Shown here: positions 14,696-24,697 of the stretch, piece after piece
Layout of the letters: the number at the start of each line of letters is the position of its first letter
Position numbering within the stretch: position 1 is the first letter of the stretch
NCBI GenBank assembly: GCA_021199255.1
Contig: JAJQIK010000090.1
Span: 1-64,000, forward strand
Reading direction: 5' to 3'
DNA: 64,000 nt
Source: Clostridiales bacterium
Lineage (GTDB): Bacteria > Bacillota > Clostridia > Lachnospirales > Lachnospiraceae
Position numbers and translations under genes: made by a program
Notes under the pieces: model-generated
Seen by the model: the letters and a program-made list of their open reading frames with translations, nothing else
What the model was told of the DNA's origin: nothing
Database searches by the model: none

Positions 14696-15997
14696 CTACC
14701 TGAGACTGTTTATGATCTCATTTGCCTTTCTATAGATTTCATCCACATCATATTCTTTGGCGAATTGACCGTCTTCATATAAGATCCGCCCCTGTATCAT
14801 AGTCATTTTCACATTCTGCTTGCTGCCGCTGTATACCAGATTCTTGGGAATATTATTCAAAGGCTGCATATTCGGCTGGTGCAGGTCAATCATAATCATA
14901 TCGGCCAGCTTTCCCTCTGCCAGCACGTCCGTATCCGGCAGATTCATGGCCTTGGAGCCGTTTACCGTAGCCATCTTAAGCACCTCCCATGCGTCCACCG
15001 CGGAAGCGTCCTGCTCCCGAAGCTTTGCAAGGCCGGTCACCAGAAACATCTCCCGGAACATATCCAGACAATTGTTGCTGGCCGGCCCGTCGGTACCGAT
15101 GGCCACGTTAACGCCCCTCTTTAAATAATCCGAGATGGGGGCGATGCCGCTTGCCAGCTTTGTATTGGAGCCCGGGTTTGTGACCACGGTCAAATCATGC
15201 TTCTTAAAAATATCCATATCCTCTTCATTCAGATATACACAGTGGTATCCGCCGCCGCCGTAATCAAACATTCCGATCGAATCCAACAGCTTCACCGGCG
15301 ACATGCCATACCGCTCCCTGCAGCCCTCTACCTCCTCCTTTGTCTCTGAGATATGGGCATAGACCGGCGCCTTGTATTTATGGGAAAGAGCCGCCATCTC
15401 CTCCAGCATTTCCCTGGAGCAGGTATATTCCGCGTGAAAACCGAGGAAAAAGCTCAGCAGCGGATCCGCCTGATTCAGCTTGAGATATCTTTCCTCTGTC
15501 ACCTCTGTTTTCGGGCCAAAATCATTCTGGCTGCTGACCTGTACACAGCGAAAGCCCATTTCCACACAGGCCTTTGCAATGGTTTCCGGCGTCAGATACA
15601 TATCAAAGATTGCCGTAATACCGCTGGTCAGATATTCCAGAATCGCCAGCCTGGTCAGATGATAAATCATATCCCCATCCAGCTTGGCCTCCATGGGAAA
15701 CACCTGTTCATTCAGCCAGTGATGCAGCGGCATATCGTCCGCGTACGAGCGCAGAAACGTCATGCCGGAATGGGTATGGGCGTCCTTAAATCCGGGCATC
15801 AGCAAATTGCCGTTACAGTCGATTTCCCTGTCCCACAGGATACTGCCAAGGCTAAGCTGCCCATAGACGCCGTCAACGTCCTTCCCATCTCCCACATACA
15901 GGATACGCTCATTCTGTACCCATACTTCTCCTTCCAGGATATCCTTATCCCGCATGGTCAGGATACGTGCATTATAAAATCTGATATTCATTGCCAA
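14696..15997 (-). CDS. Amidohydrolase, SAH/MTA (or guanine-type) deaminase family
   Basis: 433 aa, TRZ/ATZ-SsnA group. The metal site is built from His74 and His76 (DAHTHSG), a His in GFHAEYT, a His in YAHISET and an Asp in GTDGPASNN. The pattern matches 5'-methylthioadenosine/S-adenosylhomocysteine deaminases, and purine salvage neighbours (pnp, cdd) agree; the exact substrate is inferred. It starts inside the end of cdd (26-base overlap). The first codon is TTG with AAAGG eight bases upstream; an ATG two codons later is the alternative. Confidence 0.83.
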   Translation of the reverse strand: MAMNIRFYNARILTMRDKDILEGEVWVQNERILYVGDGKDVDGVYGQLSLGSILWDREIDCNGNLLMPGFKDAHTHSGMTFLRSYADDMPLHHWLNEQVFPMEAKLDGDMIYHLTRLAILEYLTSGITAIFDMYLTPETIAKACVEMGFRCVQVSSQNDFGPKTEVTEERYLKLNQADPLLSFFLGFHAEYTCSREMLEEMAALSHKYKAPVYAHISETKEEVEGCRERYGMSPVKLLDSIGMFDYGGGGYHCVYLNEEDMDIFKKHDLTVVTNPGSNTKLASGIAPISDYLKRGVNVAIGTDGPASNNCLDMFREMFLVTGLAKLREQDASAVDAWEVLKMATVNGSKAMNLPDTDVLAEGKLADMIMIDLHQPNMQPLNNIPKNLVYSGSKQNVKMTMIQGRILYEDGQFAKEYDVDEIYRKANEIINSLR

Positions 15998-16451
15998 TCA
16001 CTCTGCCTTTCATTTGTCCATCAAACGGTTTGCTAAGGTTGTCCGGCCCGAATCCGCATGGAAGAAGCTCTTCCAGCGTCCTATGCTGATAATCTGTCAC
16101 GGAACGGGCCACAATGATCTGAAAGGTCTTCGGGTCGCAAAACTCCATCATGACCTGCCTGCACACGCCGCAGGGATAAGCCAGCTGGGTGATCTCGTTC
16201 CCGGCCGGGCTGCCCACGATCGCGATCGCCTGAAAATCCCTGATCCCCTCGCTCACCGCTTTAAAAAAAGCGGTGCGCTCCGCACAGTTGGAAGGCGTAT
16301 AGGCCGCATTTTCGATATTGCACCCTGTAAAGCAGCGTCCGTCCTTCGAAAGCAGCGCGGCGCCCACCCGGTAATGGGAATAGGGCGCATAGGACATTCC
16401 CCGCGCTGCCGCCGCTTTTTCTATCAGTTCCCGGATTCTGTCTTTTGTCAT
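15972..16451 (-). CDS. cdd: Cytidine deaminase
   Basis: 159 aa from the ATG at 16449-16451. Zinc ligands and catalytic Glu are in NCAERTAF and PCGVC, and the substrate loop CNIENAAY is intact. It converts (deoxy)cytidine to (deoxy)uridine. The start is chosen because the ATG overlaps the pnp stop (TAATG) and has AGGAAAGGA upstream; a frame extending to 16496 lacks support. It is some 25 residues longer at the C-terminus than the usual tetrameric enzyme. Confidence 0.93.
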   Translation of the reverse strand: MTKDRIRELIEKAAAARGMSYAPYSHYRVGAALLSKDGRCFTGCNIENAAYTPSNCAERTAFFKAVSEGIRDFQAIAIVGSPAGNEITQLAYPCGVCRQVMMEFCDPKTFQIIVARSVTDYQHRTLEELLPCGFGPDNLSKPFDGQMKGRVIGNEYQIL

Positions 16452-17320
16452 TACATTCCTTTCCTGCCGTTCCCTGCATACTGCTCTTCTATACAATGTC
16501 CAAATTTATTTACGGACTCCACCAGAAGCTTCTCAAATTTCGGCGCTACGGCATTGGCCGCCTCCTGTACCTCCTCATGGGTGAGCGGCGTGGGGCTCAT
16601 ACCGGCCGCCAGATTGGATACGCAGGACACGCCGCAGATTTTCATGCCCATATGGTTGGCGGCAATCGCCTCCACCACCGTGCTCATGCCGACCGCGTCT
16701 ACCCCCAGCTTATGAAGCATCTGAATCTCTGCGGGGGATTCAAAGGAAGGGCCGGTCAACTGGGCATAAACACCCTCAAACAGTTCAATCCCATTCTCTC
16801 TGGCCGTTTCCCGGATTATCTCCTGTAAATCCAGGTCATATACATGGGACATATCCGGGAAACGGACGCCCAGCTCCTCTATATTAGCGCCGATCAGCGG
16901 ATTCGGGGCAAAGCTGGAGATATGATCCTTAATCATCATAAACGCGCCCGCGTGAAATGACGGATTAATGCCGCCGGAAGCGTTGGTTAAAAATAAAATT
17001 TCCGCACCCATCATTTTCATCAGGCGAACGGGTAATACCACATCCTCAATCGGATATCCCTCATAGTAATGCACACGTCCCTGCATCAATACTACCGGCG
17101 TCTGACCGATATGGCCAAAGATGAATTTCCCCGCGTGTCCGGGTACGGTAGACACCGGAAATCCCTGGATTTCACTGTAGGAAAGCTCCGCCTGCACCTT
17201 GACCGTCCTGGCGAAATTACCAAGGCCGGAGCCCAGCACTATAGCCACCTTGGGCTCAAAATCAATTTTACTTTTATAACACTCGTAACATTTTAACAGC
17301 TTCTCATATACAGGATTCAT
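16451..17320 (-). CDS. pnp: Purine nucleoside phosphorylase (trimeric type)
   Basis: 289 aa. Phosphate-binding GSGLG, GRVHYYEGY, the NASGGIN strand and the base-binding GPSFESPAE/MSTVVEA segments define the trimeric PNP group acting on inosine, guanosine and their deoxy forms. It is the first gene of a coupled salvage operon (pnp-cdd-amidohydrolase) driven by a strong promoter at 17384-17412. Confidence 0.94.
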   Translation of the reverse strand: MNPVYEKLLKCYECYKSKIDFEPKVAIVLGSGLGNFARTVKVQAELSYSEIQGFPVSTVPGHAGKFIFGHIGQTPVVLMQGRVHYYEGYPIEDVVLPVRLMKMMGAEILFLTNASGGINPSFHAGAFMMIKDHISSFAPNPLIGANIEELGVRFPDMSHVYDLDLQEIIRETARENGIELFEGVYAQLTGPSFESPAEIQMLHKLGVDAVGMSTVVEAIAANHMGMKICGVSCVSNLAAGMSPTPLTHEEVQEAANAVAPKFEKLLVESVNKFGHCIEEQYAGNGRKGM

Positions 17321-17383
17321 ACTCTTTCTCTGCCGCCTTTCCGTTCCTAAGCCATTTGACTGCGCTTACGGTTCTTTTGGCTC

Positions 17384-17412
17384 ATTATAGCATCTGAAAA
17401 GGGTTTTTTCAA
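17384..17412 (-). promoter_or_regulatory. Strong promoter of the nucleoside salvage operon
   Basis: Minus-strand TTGAAA (17407-17412), 17 bases, extended -10 TGC-TATAAT (-10 at 17384-17389), about 64 bases before the pnp ATG. Confidence 0.8.
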
Positions 17413-17434
17413 TGAATACAGGAGAGATCTGTCC

Positions 17435-18922
17435 CTAAATAATAATGCACACCATTCCGCCGTTGCTGTCGTTGACAATCTTCTGCATCGTCTCCTGAAG
17501 CTTGATCTGGCTCTCCTCCCCAATCATGGAAATTTTACCCGTAATGCCGTCATTGACAAGCTGTTCCACCGTCTTTCCAAAAATATTCGTCTCCCAAATC
17601 CCATCTTCGCTGGTTCCGGTATCCGAAATATACTGAATCAGATCCCTCGCCTGTTCCTCGGTGCCCACAATGGGAGAAATTTCTGTTTCAATGCTCGCTT
17701 TAATCATATGAATACTGGGGCTTTCCGCTTTGATCTTCACTCCGAACTTATTGCCCTGCCTGATTAACTCCGGCTTCTCCAGCACGATTTCTTCCCGATC
17801 CGGCATCACCACGCCGTATCCCTTATAGCGCACAGCCTCAAGCGCGTGCAGCACCTTCACGTATTCCCGCTTCATCTTCGCCATATCCTTCAGGATCGCC
17901 AGAAGCTGATATTCGCTCTCAATGGATTCTCCTACCAGATCGCTGAGCATTTCATAATAATAGGCGTCGTCCACATCTAGGATAATCCTCACGCTGCCGT
18001 CGGACATATTGACTCCGTCCAGCTTGCACTTTTTAATATATTCACTTTCCAGCGAAAAATGGCTGGCGGTAATATCCCTGATGTGGTTCAGGCTTTCCAT
18101 CAACTGTTTCAACTGGGCGATAATATCCTTTTTCATCTTGTGGTCAAAGGGCAGCATTTCCACCCATTTGGGCATATAGAACTCAATCATGGTAAGCGGA
18201 AACTCATACAGAATATTCTCCATAATATGGTTGATATCTTCCCGCTTGAGCTGCTCACAGTTCACAGGCATTACCGTAACCTGATATTTCTCGCTGATCT
18301 CGTCCGCCAGCTGCCGCGTTTCCTCCGCGTAGGGCTTTGCGGAATTTAACAGTACGATAAAGGGCTTGCCCAGCGTCTGCAATTCTCTGACGGTCCGCTC
18401 CTCCGCTTCCAGAAAGCTTTCGCGGGGCAGCTCCCCAAAGGTTCCGTCGCAAGTCACCACCACGCCGATGGTCGAATGATCCTTAATAACCTTGCGGGTT
18501 CCGATTTCCGCTGCCGTAGTAAAAGGGATTTCCTCCACAGACCAGGGCGTTTTCACCATTCGCTCGGCGTCCTTTTCCATATGGCCCGTCGCGCCCTCCA
18601 CCATATATCCCACGCAGTCGATTAAGCGCACATCTACGTCAATATCCGTCCCCAGCCGGATATGCGCCGCCTCCTTGGGAATAAATTTAGGCTCCGTGGT
18701 GGTGATCGTCTTGCCGCCCGCGCTCTGCGGCATCTCGTCCTGCGCCCTTTCCTTCTCATGTTCATCGTTCATATAGGGAAGCACCAGAAGATTCATAAAG
18801 CGCTTGATAAAAGTGGATTTGCCGGTTCTCACAGGCCCCACCACTCCCAGATAGATTTCTCCCCCTGTCCTAAGCTGTATATCTTTATACAGATCATATG
18901 TACCATTCTGCAATAAATCCAT
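17435..18922 (-). CDS. spoIVA: Stage IV sporulation protein A (spore coat basement ATPase)
   Basis: 495 aa from the ATG at 18920-18922 (SD GGGAGGA; a longer in-frame ATG at 18985 is not supported). The Walker A loop is GPVRTGKST with Lys35, followed by a TRAFAC-like NTPase, the SpoIVA middle domain and a C-terminal domain ending in the hydrophobic SNGGMVCIII. SpoIVA polymerises with ATP hydrolysis around the forespore and anchors the coat. It is made in the mother cell; the stretch before the gene (GAATAGTT ... CATATACATT) loosely fits a SigE promoter overlapping the lactonase stop, but I give that low weight. Confidence 0.97.
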   Translation of the reverse strand: MDLLQNGTYDLYKDIQLRTGGEIYLGVVGPVRTGKSTFIKRFMNLLVLPYMNDEHEKERAQDEMPQSAGGKTITTTEPKFIPKEAAHIRLGTDIDVDVRLIDCVGYMVEGATGHMEKDAERMVKTPWSVEEIPFTTAAEIGTRKVIKDHSTIGVVVTCDGTFGELPRESFLEAEERTVRELQTLGKPFIVLLNSAKPYAEETRQLADEISEKYQVTVMPVNCEQLKREDINHIMENILYEFPLTMIEFYMPKWVEMLPFDHKMKKDIIAQLKQLMESLNHIRDITASHFSLESEYIKKCKLDGVNMSDGSVRIILDVDDAYYYEMLSDLVGESIESEYQLLAILKDMAKMKREYVKVLHALEAVRYKGYGVVMPDREEIVLEKPELIRQGNKFGVKIKAESPSIHMIKASIETEISPIVGTEEQARDLIQYISDTGTSEDGIWETNIFGKTVEQLVNDGITGKISMIGEESQIKLQETMQKIVNDSNGGMVCIII

Positions 18923-18974
18923 AAAAAAATCCTCCCGCTTATACTGGTAAATGTATATGCGGAAGGCTTTTAAA

Positions 18975-20036
18975 CTATTCGGCAAGTTTATGAAAAATAA
19001 TACAATTAGGCTGATCGACGCTGATCTCCTTGCCGTTCATGACCAACAGGCCGTTCTTAAGGTCTACGGTAAAGAAGGTCATCGTATTGGACTCATGGTT
19101 TAAGGAAACCAGATGCCTGTTATCCGGGAAAAGATTGGCGTCCTTCGGATAATCCCCGCTGATGGGCAGGCATAAGATCTTCTCCAGCAGCCCCGTCTTC
19201 TGATCGATCTTATAGATGATCGTGCTGTTATCGCCCGCATTGGAGCTGACCATATATTTGAAATCCTCTGAAATGTTCAGGGCGCTGGCGGCGGAGCCGC
19301 CGGCATGGTAATCATTCAGCGTGGAAATGGTCTGGACCTTCTCAAATTCAGGATTACCGTCCCGTTCCTCGTAGGTATATACATCGATATAATTCTTTAA
19401 TTCATGCACAATATACAAAAATCTGCCGTCCTTCGAAAATTTCATATGGCGGGGAGCGGATTCCTGCTCGCTCCTGATCATATCGATGGGCTTCAGCTTG
19501 CCGCTGGTGTGATCCAGCCGGTACACATTCACATGATCCAGTCCCAGATCCGCCGCGCACAGATATTTATTATCTCTCGTCATTTTCACGCAATTTACGT
19601 GCGGCCTGAAATTACGCTCGGCAATACTGCCTAAGCCCTTATGATAAATCTCGTCGGTGATATTGCCGATGCCGCCGTCCTCCCTCAGACGAAGCACGGT
19701 AATCTTCCCGTCGTGATATCCGCCCACAAACAAAAACCGATCCTCATAGTCCGTGGAAAGATAACAGCCTCTCATTCCATTGATGGTGCCCTCGTTGACC
19801 ACCTCCAGATCTCCGCCCGGCATGATTTTATATGCCTCCACGCCGAAATCCGTAATAGAATAAAGAAACTTCTGGTTATGGGAAATGGAAATATAGGAGG
19901 AATTGGTGATTTCCACCTGATTCTTCTCCGTCATCCTGCCCTTCTTCATATCCACGTCATATATTTTGATACCGTAATTATCTTCCTTACCTACCGTATA
20001 AGTAGATACATACGCCACATATTTATCCTGGCTCAT
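18975..20036 (-). CDS. Lactonase-family seven-bladed beta-propeller protein
   Basis: 353 aa of repeated four-stranded blades matching the 6-phosphogluconolactonase/YbhE-type lactonase family (Lactonase, PF10282). Repeating [YF]-x-[YF]-x-[IV] blade ends occur, e.g. KFLYSITD, RFLFVGGY, KYLCAADLG and RFLYIVHE. There is no signal peptide. A role in 6-phosphogluconolactone hydrolysis is possible, but no other oxidative pentose phosphate gene is near and many family members are uncharacterised. SD GGAGG lies six bases before the ATG. It has its own promoter, divergent from the polyamine operon. Confidence 0.8.
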   Translation of the reverse strand: MSQDKYVAYVSTYTVGKEDNYGIKIYDVDMKKGRMTEKNQVEITNSSYISISHNQKFLYSITDFGVEAYKIMPGGDLEVVNEGTINGMRGCYLSTDYEDRFLFVGGYHDGKITVLRLREDGGIGNITDEIYHKGLGSIAERNFRPHVNCVKMTRDNKYLCAADLGLDHVNVYRLDHTSGKLKPIDMIRSEQESAPRHMKFSKDGRFLYIVHELKNYIDVYTYEERDGNPEFEKVQTISTLNDYHAGGSAASALNISEDFKYMVSSNAGDNSTIIYKIDQKTGLLEKILCLPISGDYPKDANLFPDNRHLVSLNHESNTMTFFTVDLKNGLLVMNGKEISVDQPNCIIFHKLAE

Positions 20037-20094
20037 GTCCGTCCTCCATTCCGATTCGATCGACGCCCGTCTTTCCGAAGCGTCCGTCAGCCTG

Positions 20095-20123
20095 ATTTTA
20101 TCATATCCTGACGGCTTTGTTAA
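20095..20123 (-). promoter_or_regulatory. Promoter of the lactonase gene
   Basis: Minus-strand TTAACA (20118-20123), 17 bases, TAAAAT (20095-20100) with TG one base before it. Confidence 0.55.
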
Positions 20124-20163
20124 TCATTTTCTAACAAAAATGATATTATTTTGCATTTTCCCA

Positions 20164-20191
20164 TTGACAGGACCTCACTTTTTTGTATAAT
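20164..20191 (+). promoter_or_regulatory. Promoter of the polyamine regulator/pot operon
   Basis: Perfect TTGACA (20164-20169), 16 bases, perfect TATAAT (20186-20191); start near 20198, about 98 bases before the regulator ATG. Confidence 0.85.
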
Positions 20192-20207
20192 GGGTCTCAG
20201 TGCGGTT

Positions 20208-20234
20208 GTTTAGTTTTAGTAAACTTTGAGTTTA
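20208..20234 (+). promoter_or_regulatory. Candidate operator: three GTTTA half-sites
   Basis: GTTTA (20208-20212), TAAAC (20220-20224) and GTTTA (20230-20234) form two overlapping inverted repeats just downstream of the transcription start. The position suits repression by the XRE-cupin regulator encoded next, an autoregulation common in PuuR-like proteins. The binding itself is inference. Confidence 0.45.
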
Positions 20235-20295
20235 TTATCACTGAATTTTACAGCCTGCGGATACTTGTATCATGATGGAAACGGAAGGAAGCTTT

Positions 20296-20856
20296 ATGGA
20301 CGGCAATGCAAACAGAATGGATCTTGGAAATAAAATCAGGGAGCTGCGCAATCAAAAGGGGCTGACCCAGGAGGAGCTGGCGGATCGCTGCGAATTATCC
20401 AAGGGCTTTATCAGCCAGCTGGAGAACGACGTGACCTCCCCGTCCATCGCGACCTTAATGGATATCCTGCAATGTCTCGGCACCGATTTGAAACACTTTT
20501 TCAACGACGCGGACGACAGGCAGATCGTATTTCGAAAGGAAGATTTTTTCGAAAAACTCGACGGCGACTTACATAATAAAATCGAGTGGATTATTCCCAA
20601 CGCCCAGAAAAACATGATGGAGCCTATCCGTGTCACCCTGGAGCCGGGCGGTTCCACCTATCCCGACCAGCCCCATGAGGGAGAAGAATTTGGCTATGTC
20701 CTCTCCGGCTCCATTACCATCATCATCGGCAGCCGCAGCATGAAAGCCAAAAAGGGCGAAGCCTTTTATTATACGGCGGCCGCGGAGCATTATATCAAAG
20801 CAAACGGGAAATCCGGCGCCGTCTTCTTATGGATCAGCACGCCGCCCAATTTTTAA
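20296..20856 (+). CDS. XRE-family regulator with cupin sensor (PuuR-like)
   Basis: 186 aa from the ATG at 20296 (SD GGAAGGAA); an ATG at 20272 without SD is rejected. Residues about 12-68 are an XRE helix-turn-helix ([22 protein letters not shown]), and about 110-182 a cupin_2 barrel ([14 protein letters not shown]). This architecture matches PuuR-type repressors that sense polyamines. It is the first gene before potABCD with 40 bases between, so it very likely controls polyamine import. Confidence 0.88.
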   Translation: MDGNANRMDLGNKIRELRNQKGLTQEELADRCELSKGFISQLENDVTSPSIATLMDILQCLGTDLKHFFNDADDRQIVFRKEDFFEKLDGDLHNKIEWIIPNAQKNMMEPIRVTLEPGGSTYPDQPHEGEEFGYVLSGSITIIIGSRSMKAKKGEAFYYTAAAEHYIKANGKSGAVFLWISTPPNF

Positions 20857-20896
20857 GACTGGCGGCAGGCCTTATTTACACACAGGAGGAATATCC

Positions 20897-21970
20897 ATGT
20901 CAAAAGAATTAATTTACTTAAGCAATATTTCCAAATCCTTTGACGGACAGTTGGTGTTAGACGAATTAAATCTGAAAATCCACGAAAATGAGTTCGTTAC
21001 CCTTCTCGGCCCAAGCGGCTGCGGCAAGACCACTACCCTGCGCATTTTAGGCGGATTTACAAGCCCGGATACCGGCCGGGTCTATTTTGACGGACAGGAT
21101 ATCACCCATATCCCCCCCAACAAAAGGCAGCTTAACACGGTTTTCCAGAAATATGCCCTTTTTACCCATATGACGATCGCGGAAAATATCGCCTTCGGCC
21201 TGAAAGTCAAAAAGAAATCGCAAAGCTATATCAAGGATAAGATTCGATACGCGCTGAAGCTGGTGAATCTGGAGGGCTACGAAAACCGAATGCCGGACTC
21301 CTTAAGCGGCGGCCAGCAGCAGCGTATCGCCATTGCCAGGGCTATTGTAAACGAACCGAAAATTCTCCTGCTGGACGAACCGCTGGGGGCGCTGGATCTG
21401 AAGCTTCGGCAGGAAATGCAGTATGAGCTGATCCGTATGAAAAACGAACTGGGCATTACTTTCGTCTATGTGACCCACGATCAGGAGGAAGCGCTGACCA
21501 TGTCCGATACGATCGTGGTCATGAACCAGGGCTATATCCAGCAGATCGGTTCTCCAGAATCCATTTACAACGAACCGGAAAATGCCTTTGTGGCGGATTT
21601 TATCGGCGACAGCAATATTATCCCCGCGACTATGATTGAGGATAAGCTGGTGCGTATTCTGGATACCTGCTTCGCCTGTGTGGACGAGGGCTTCGGGCAC
21701 AACAAGCCGGTGGACGTGGTAATCCGGCCTGAGGATGTGGAGTTGACCGAGCCTTCCGAGGGTCTCCTTCAGGGCGTGGTAACCCACCTTATCTTCAAGG
21801 GTGTGCACTATGAAATGGAGGTCATGGCAAACGGCTTTGAATGGCTGGTACATTCTACTACCCTGTTTCCTGTCGGCAGGCAGGTCGGCATCAGGGTAGA
21901 CCCCTTTAATATCCAGATCATGAACAAACCGGAATCTGAGGACGAGGAGGCGACGGTAATTGACATCTAA
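20897..21970 (+). CDS. potA: Spermidine/putrescine ABC importer, ATP-binding subunit
   Basis: 357 aa. Walker [10 protein letters not shown] (38-46), signature LSGGQQQR, Walker [13 protein letters not shown], the H-loop His in YVTHDQEEA, and a C-terminal TOBE domain (about 285-345). It powers polyamine uptake with PotB/PotC. A strong SD (CAGGAGGAAT) precedes it. The end overlaps potB by 11 bases. Confidence 0.95.
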   Translation: MSKELIYLSNISKSFDGQLVLDELNLKIHENEFVTLLGPSGCGKTTTLRILGGFTSPDTGRVYFDGQDITHIPPNKRQLNTVFQKYALFTHMTIAENIAFGLKVKKKSQSYIKDKIRYALKLVNLEGYENRMPDSLSGGQQQRIAIARAIVNEPKILLLDEPLGALDLKLRQEMQYELIRMKNELGITFVYVTHDQEEALTMSDTIVVMNQGYIQQIGSPESIYNEPENAFVADFIGDSNIIPATMIEDKLVRILDTCFACVDEGFGHNKPVDVVIRPEDVELTEPSEGLLQGVVTHLIFKGVHYEMEVMANGFEWLVHSTTLFPVGRQVGIRVDPFNIQIMNKPESEDEEATVIDI

Positions 21971-22787
21971 GAATAAATGGCTTTCTGCGCCTTATATCCT
22001 GTGGTCCGCCCTATTTATCATCGTGCCTTTAGCTATGATCTTCTATTATGGGCTGACGGATAAAACAGGCGCGTTTACATTAGAAAACATTACGGCGATT
22101 ATGACCGCGGAGCATGCCAAGGCGTTATGGCTCTCCCTTCTGCTGTCCCTGATCAGTACGCTGATCTGTTTCCTGCTGGCCTATCCGCTGGCAATGATTC
22201 TTGCCGGCATGAAGATCAGTCAGCACAGCTTTATGATTTTTATTTTTATTCTGCCTATGTGGATGAATTTTCTCCTCCGCACCCTCGCATGGCAGACCCT
22301 GTTGGAAAAAAGCGGCGTTATCAATAGCGTACTGGCCTTTTTCCATTTGCCGGGCATCAACATCATCAACACCCCCTACGCCATTGTGCTGGGCATGGTA
22401 TATAATTTCCTGCCTTTTATGGTGCTGCCCCTTTATAATGTGTTGTCTAAAATTGATGAAAACGTCATCAACGCGGCCAGAGATTTAGGCGCCGGCAGCG
22501 CGTATACCTTTTTCCGTATTACGCTGCCCCTATCCATACCGGGAATCATCAGCGGCGTTACCATGGTATTTGTACCGGCGCTGACTACCTTCGTGATCAG
22601 CACTCTGCTTGGCGGCAGTAAAATCCTGTTGATCGGCAATGTCATCGAGCAGGAATTTACACAGGCCTCCAACTGGCACTTGGGGAGCGGCCTTTCCATC
22701 GTCCTGATGATTTTCATTATCCTTAACATGATCGTCTCCGCCCTTTTCGACAAGGAGAGCGATGGAGGAGGAATGGAGATTCTATGA
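21960..22787 (+). CDS. potB: Spermidine/putrescine ABC importer, permease
   Basis: 275 aa with six membrane helices and the EAA coupling loop [20 protein letters not shown]. The start is TTG (21960-21962) with GGAGG nine bases upstream, inside the end of potA. The stop overlaps potC (ATGA). Confidence 0.93.
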   Translation: MTSKNKWLSAPYILWSALFIIVPLAMIFYYGLTDKTGAFTLENITAIMTAEHAKALWLSLLLSLISTLICFLLAYPLAMILAGMKISQHSFMIFIFILPMWMNFLLRTLAWQTLLEKSGVINSVLAFFHLPGINIINTPYAIVLGMVYNFLPFMVLPLYNVLSKIDENVINAARDLGAGSAYTFFRITLPLSIPGIISGVTMVFVPALTTFVISTLLGGSKILLIGNVIEQEFTQASNWHLGSGLSIVLMIFIILNMIVSALFDKESDGGGMEIL

Positions 22788-23575
22788 AAAATACTGCCAA
22801 AAAAATCTATATCGCCCTGATTTTTATCTTTCTGTACGCGCCCATCGTCACCCTGATGGTATTGTCCTTTAATGCCAGCAAAACAAGGGCGAAATGGGGA
22901 GGCTTTACCCTACAGTGGTACAGCGCCCTCTTCCAAAACCGGGATATCATGGAAGCGCTGGGCAATACGCTGTTTATCGCAGTAATATCCTCTCTCGCCG
23001 CCACGGTAATCGGCGCCATCGCCTGCATTTCCATGAACGGCATGAAGCGCAGAACCAGGTCGGTTCTGTTGGGGATTGCGAATATTCCTATGTTAAATGC
23101 GGAAATCGTAACCGGTATTTCCCTGATGCTCCTCTTTATCAGCCTGGGAATGAGGTTCGGGCTGGGAACTATCCTGTTGTCGCATATTACCTTTAATATT
23201 CCTTATGTAATCCTAAGCATTATGCCCCGTATGAAACAGCTAAACCCCAGTATTTACGAGGCGGCTTTAGATTTAGGCGCGTCTCCCGGAACCGCTTTTT
23301 TCAAAGTGGTGTTCCCCGATTTGCTGCCCGGTATTCTGTCAGGCTTCCTGATGGCCTTTACCATGTCGCTGGATGATTTTATTATCACCCATTTTACCAA
23401 GGGCGCCGGAGTGGATACGCTCTCTACCAAGATCTATACGGAGGTCAAAAAAGGCATTAAGCCGGAAATGTACGCCTTGTCCACAATCATTTTTGTGACG
23501 GTGCTTTTACTGCTCGTTCTGGTCAATGCGGCCTCCGGCACAAAAAACGAAAAAGCAAAAGAAAAGGAGAGTTAA
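22784..23575 (+). CDS. potC: Spermidine/putrescine ABC importer, second permease
   Basis: 263 aa, six membrane helices, EAA loop EAALDLGASPGTAFFKVVFP. The ATG overlaps the potB stop by four bases, with an SD (GGAGGAATGGAG) inside potB. It forms the heterodimeric channel with PotB. Confidence 0.93.
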   Translation: MKNTAKKIYIALIFIFLYAPIVTLMVLSFNASKTRAKWGGFTLQWYSALFQNRDIMEALGNTLFIAVISSLAATVIGAIACISMNGMKRRTRSVLLGIANIPMLNAEIVTGISLMLLFISLGMRFGLGTILLSHITFNIPYVILSIMPRMKQLNPSIYEAALDLGASPGTAFFKVVFPDLLPGILSGFLMAFTMSLDDFIITHFTKGAGVDTLSTKIYTEVKKGIKPEMYALSTIIFVTVLLLLVLVNAASGTKNEKAKEKES

Positions 23576-23578
23576 CAA

Positions 23579-24646
23579 ATGCATAAAAAAGCAGCCATTC
23601 TGACCGTTTCCGTTATCCTTGCTTCCATGGCCGCCATGACCGGGTGCGGGTCGTCGGGCGGAGGAGAAAACGGAGAGGTTATTGTCTACAACTGGGGCGA
23701 ATACATCGACCCCGAAACCATAGAAATGTTTGAGGAAGAAACCGGTATCCGGGTAGTCTATGATGAGTTTGAAACCAATGAGACGATGTATCCCAAGGTA
23801 GAATCCGGCGCAGCGTCCTACGACGTCGTCTGCCCTTCCGATTATATGATTAGTAAGATGATTGAGAACGATATGCTCGCGGAGATTAATTTTGACAACG
23901 TCCCCAACGCGACGGCTAATATCGGCGCGCAATACTTTGAGCAGTCCCAGGACTTTGACCCGGAAAATAAATATTCCGTTCCCTACTGCTGGGGAACGGT
24001 GGGAATCCTTTACAATCAGACCATGGTCGATGAACCGATCACAAGCTGGGCGCAGCTTTGGGATGAAAGATATGCCGATAACATTTTAATGCAGGATTCC
24101 GTGCGGGACGCTTTTATGGTGGCGGAAAAGCTAAACGGCTTCTCCATGAATACCGTCGATCCCACTGAATTGGAAATTGCCAGAGACGCCCTGATCGAAC
24201 AAAAGCCTCTGGTACAGGCCTATGTCATCGACCAGGTGCGGGATAAGATGATCGGCGGCGAAGCGGCGATTGGCGTTATCTATTCCGGGGAAGCCATTTA
24301 CACCCAGCGCGAAAACCCTGATCTGGTATATGTGATTCCGGAAGAAGGCACTAATGTCTGGATCGATTCCTGGGTAATCTTAAAGGACGCTCCCAACAAG
24401 GAAAACGCTGAAAAATTTATCAACTTTATGTGCCGCAGCGATATTGCCGTTAAGAATTTCGAATATATCACCTACTCTACCCCCAATGAGGCCGCACGGG
24501 AGCTGATTGAAGATGAAGAAATCAAAAACTCCGAGATTGCTTTCCCGGATCTGTCCCAGTACGATAACCTGGAGGTTTACGTTTACCTTGGCGAAGAAGG
24601 GGACGCTCTCTACAACGATATGTGGAAGGAAGTAAAATCGAACTAG
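23579..24646 (+). CDS. potD: Spermidine/putrescine-binding lipoprotein
   Basis: 355 aa. The signal peptide ends in a lipobox with Cys23 (AMTGC), so it is a membrane-anchored lipoprotein. The mature part opens with VIVYNWGEYIDP, the PotD/PotF hallmark, and continues through GTVGILYN and the hinge strands of a type II binding protein. Trp and acidic residues (YNWGEYID, WIDSW) suit a polyamine site; putrescine versus spermidine cannot be decided. It is the last gene before a strong terminator. Confidence 0.94.
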   Translation: MHKKAAILTVSVILASMAAMTGCGSSGGGENGEVIVYNWGEYIDPETIEMFEEETGIRVVYDEFETNETMYPKVESGAASYDVVCPSDYMISKMIENDMLAEINFDNVPNATANIGAQYFEQSQDFDPENKYSVPYCWGTVGILYNQTMVDEPITSWAQLWDERYADNILMQDSVRDAFMVAEKLNGFSMNTVDPTELEIARDALIEQKPLVQAYVIDQVRDKMIGGEAAIGVIYSGEAIYTQRENPDLVYVIPEEGTNVWIDSWVILKDAPNKENAEKFINFMCRSDIAVKNFEYITYSTPNEAARELIEDEEIKNSEIAFPDLSQYDNLEVYVYLGEEGDALYNDMWKEVKSN

Positions 24647-24656
24647 AACCATACAA

Positions 24657-24693
24657 AAATGGCGGCGCTCTGCGAAAAGAAGCGCCGCCATTT
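24657..24693. terminator. Bidirectional terminator between potD and the esterase gene
   Basis: Perfect 13-bp stem (24657-24669 with 24681-24693; core GGCGGCGCT/AGCGCCGCC), 11-base loop, A-run before and T-rich run after. It serves the converging pot and esterase transcripts. Confidence 0.9.
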
Positions 24694-24697
24694 GCTT

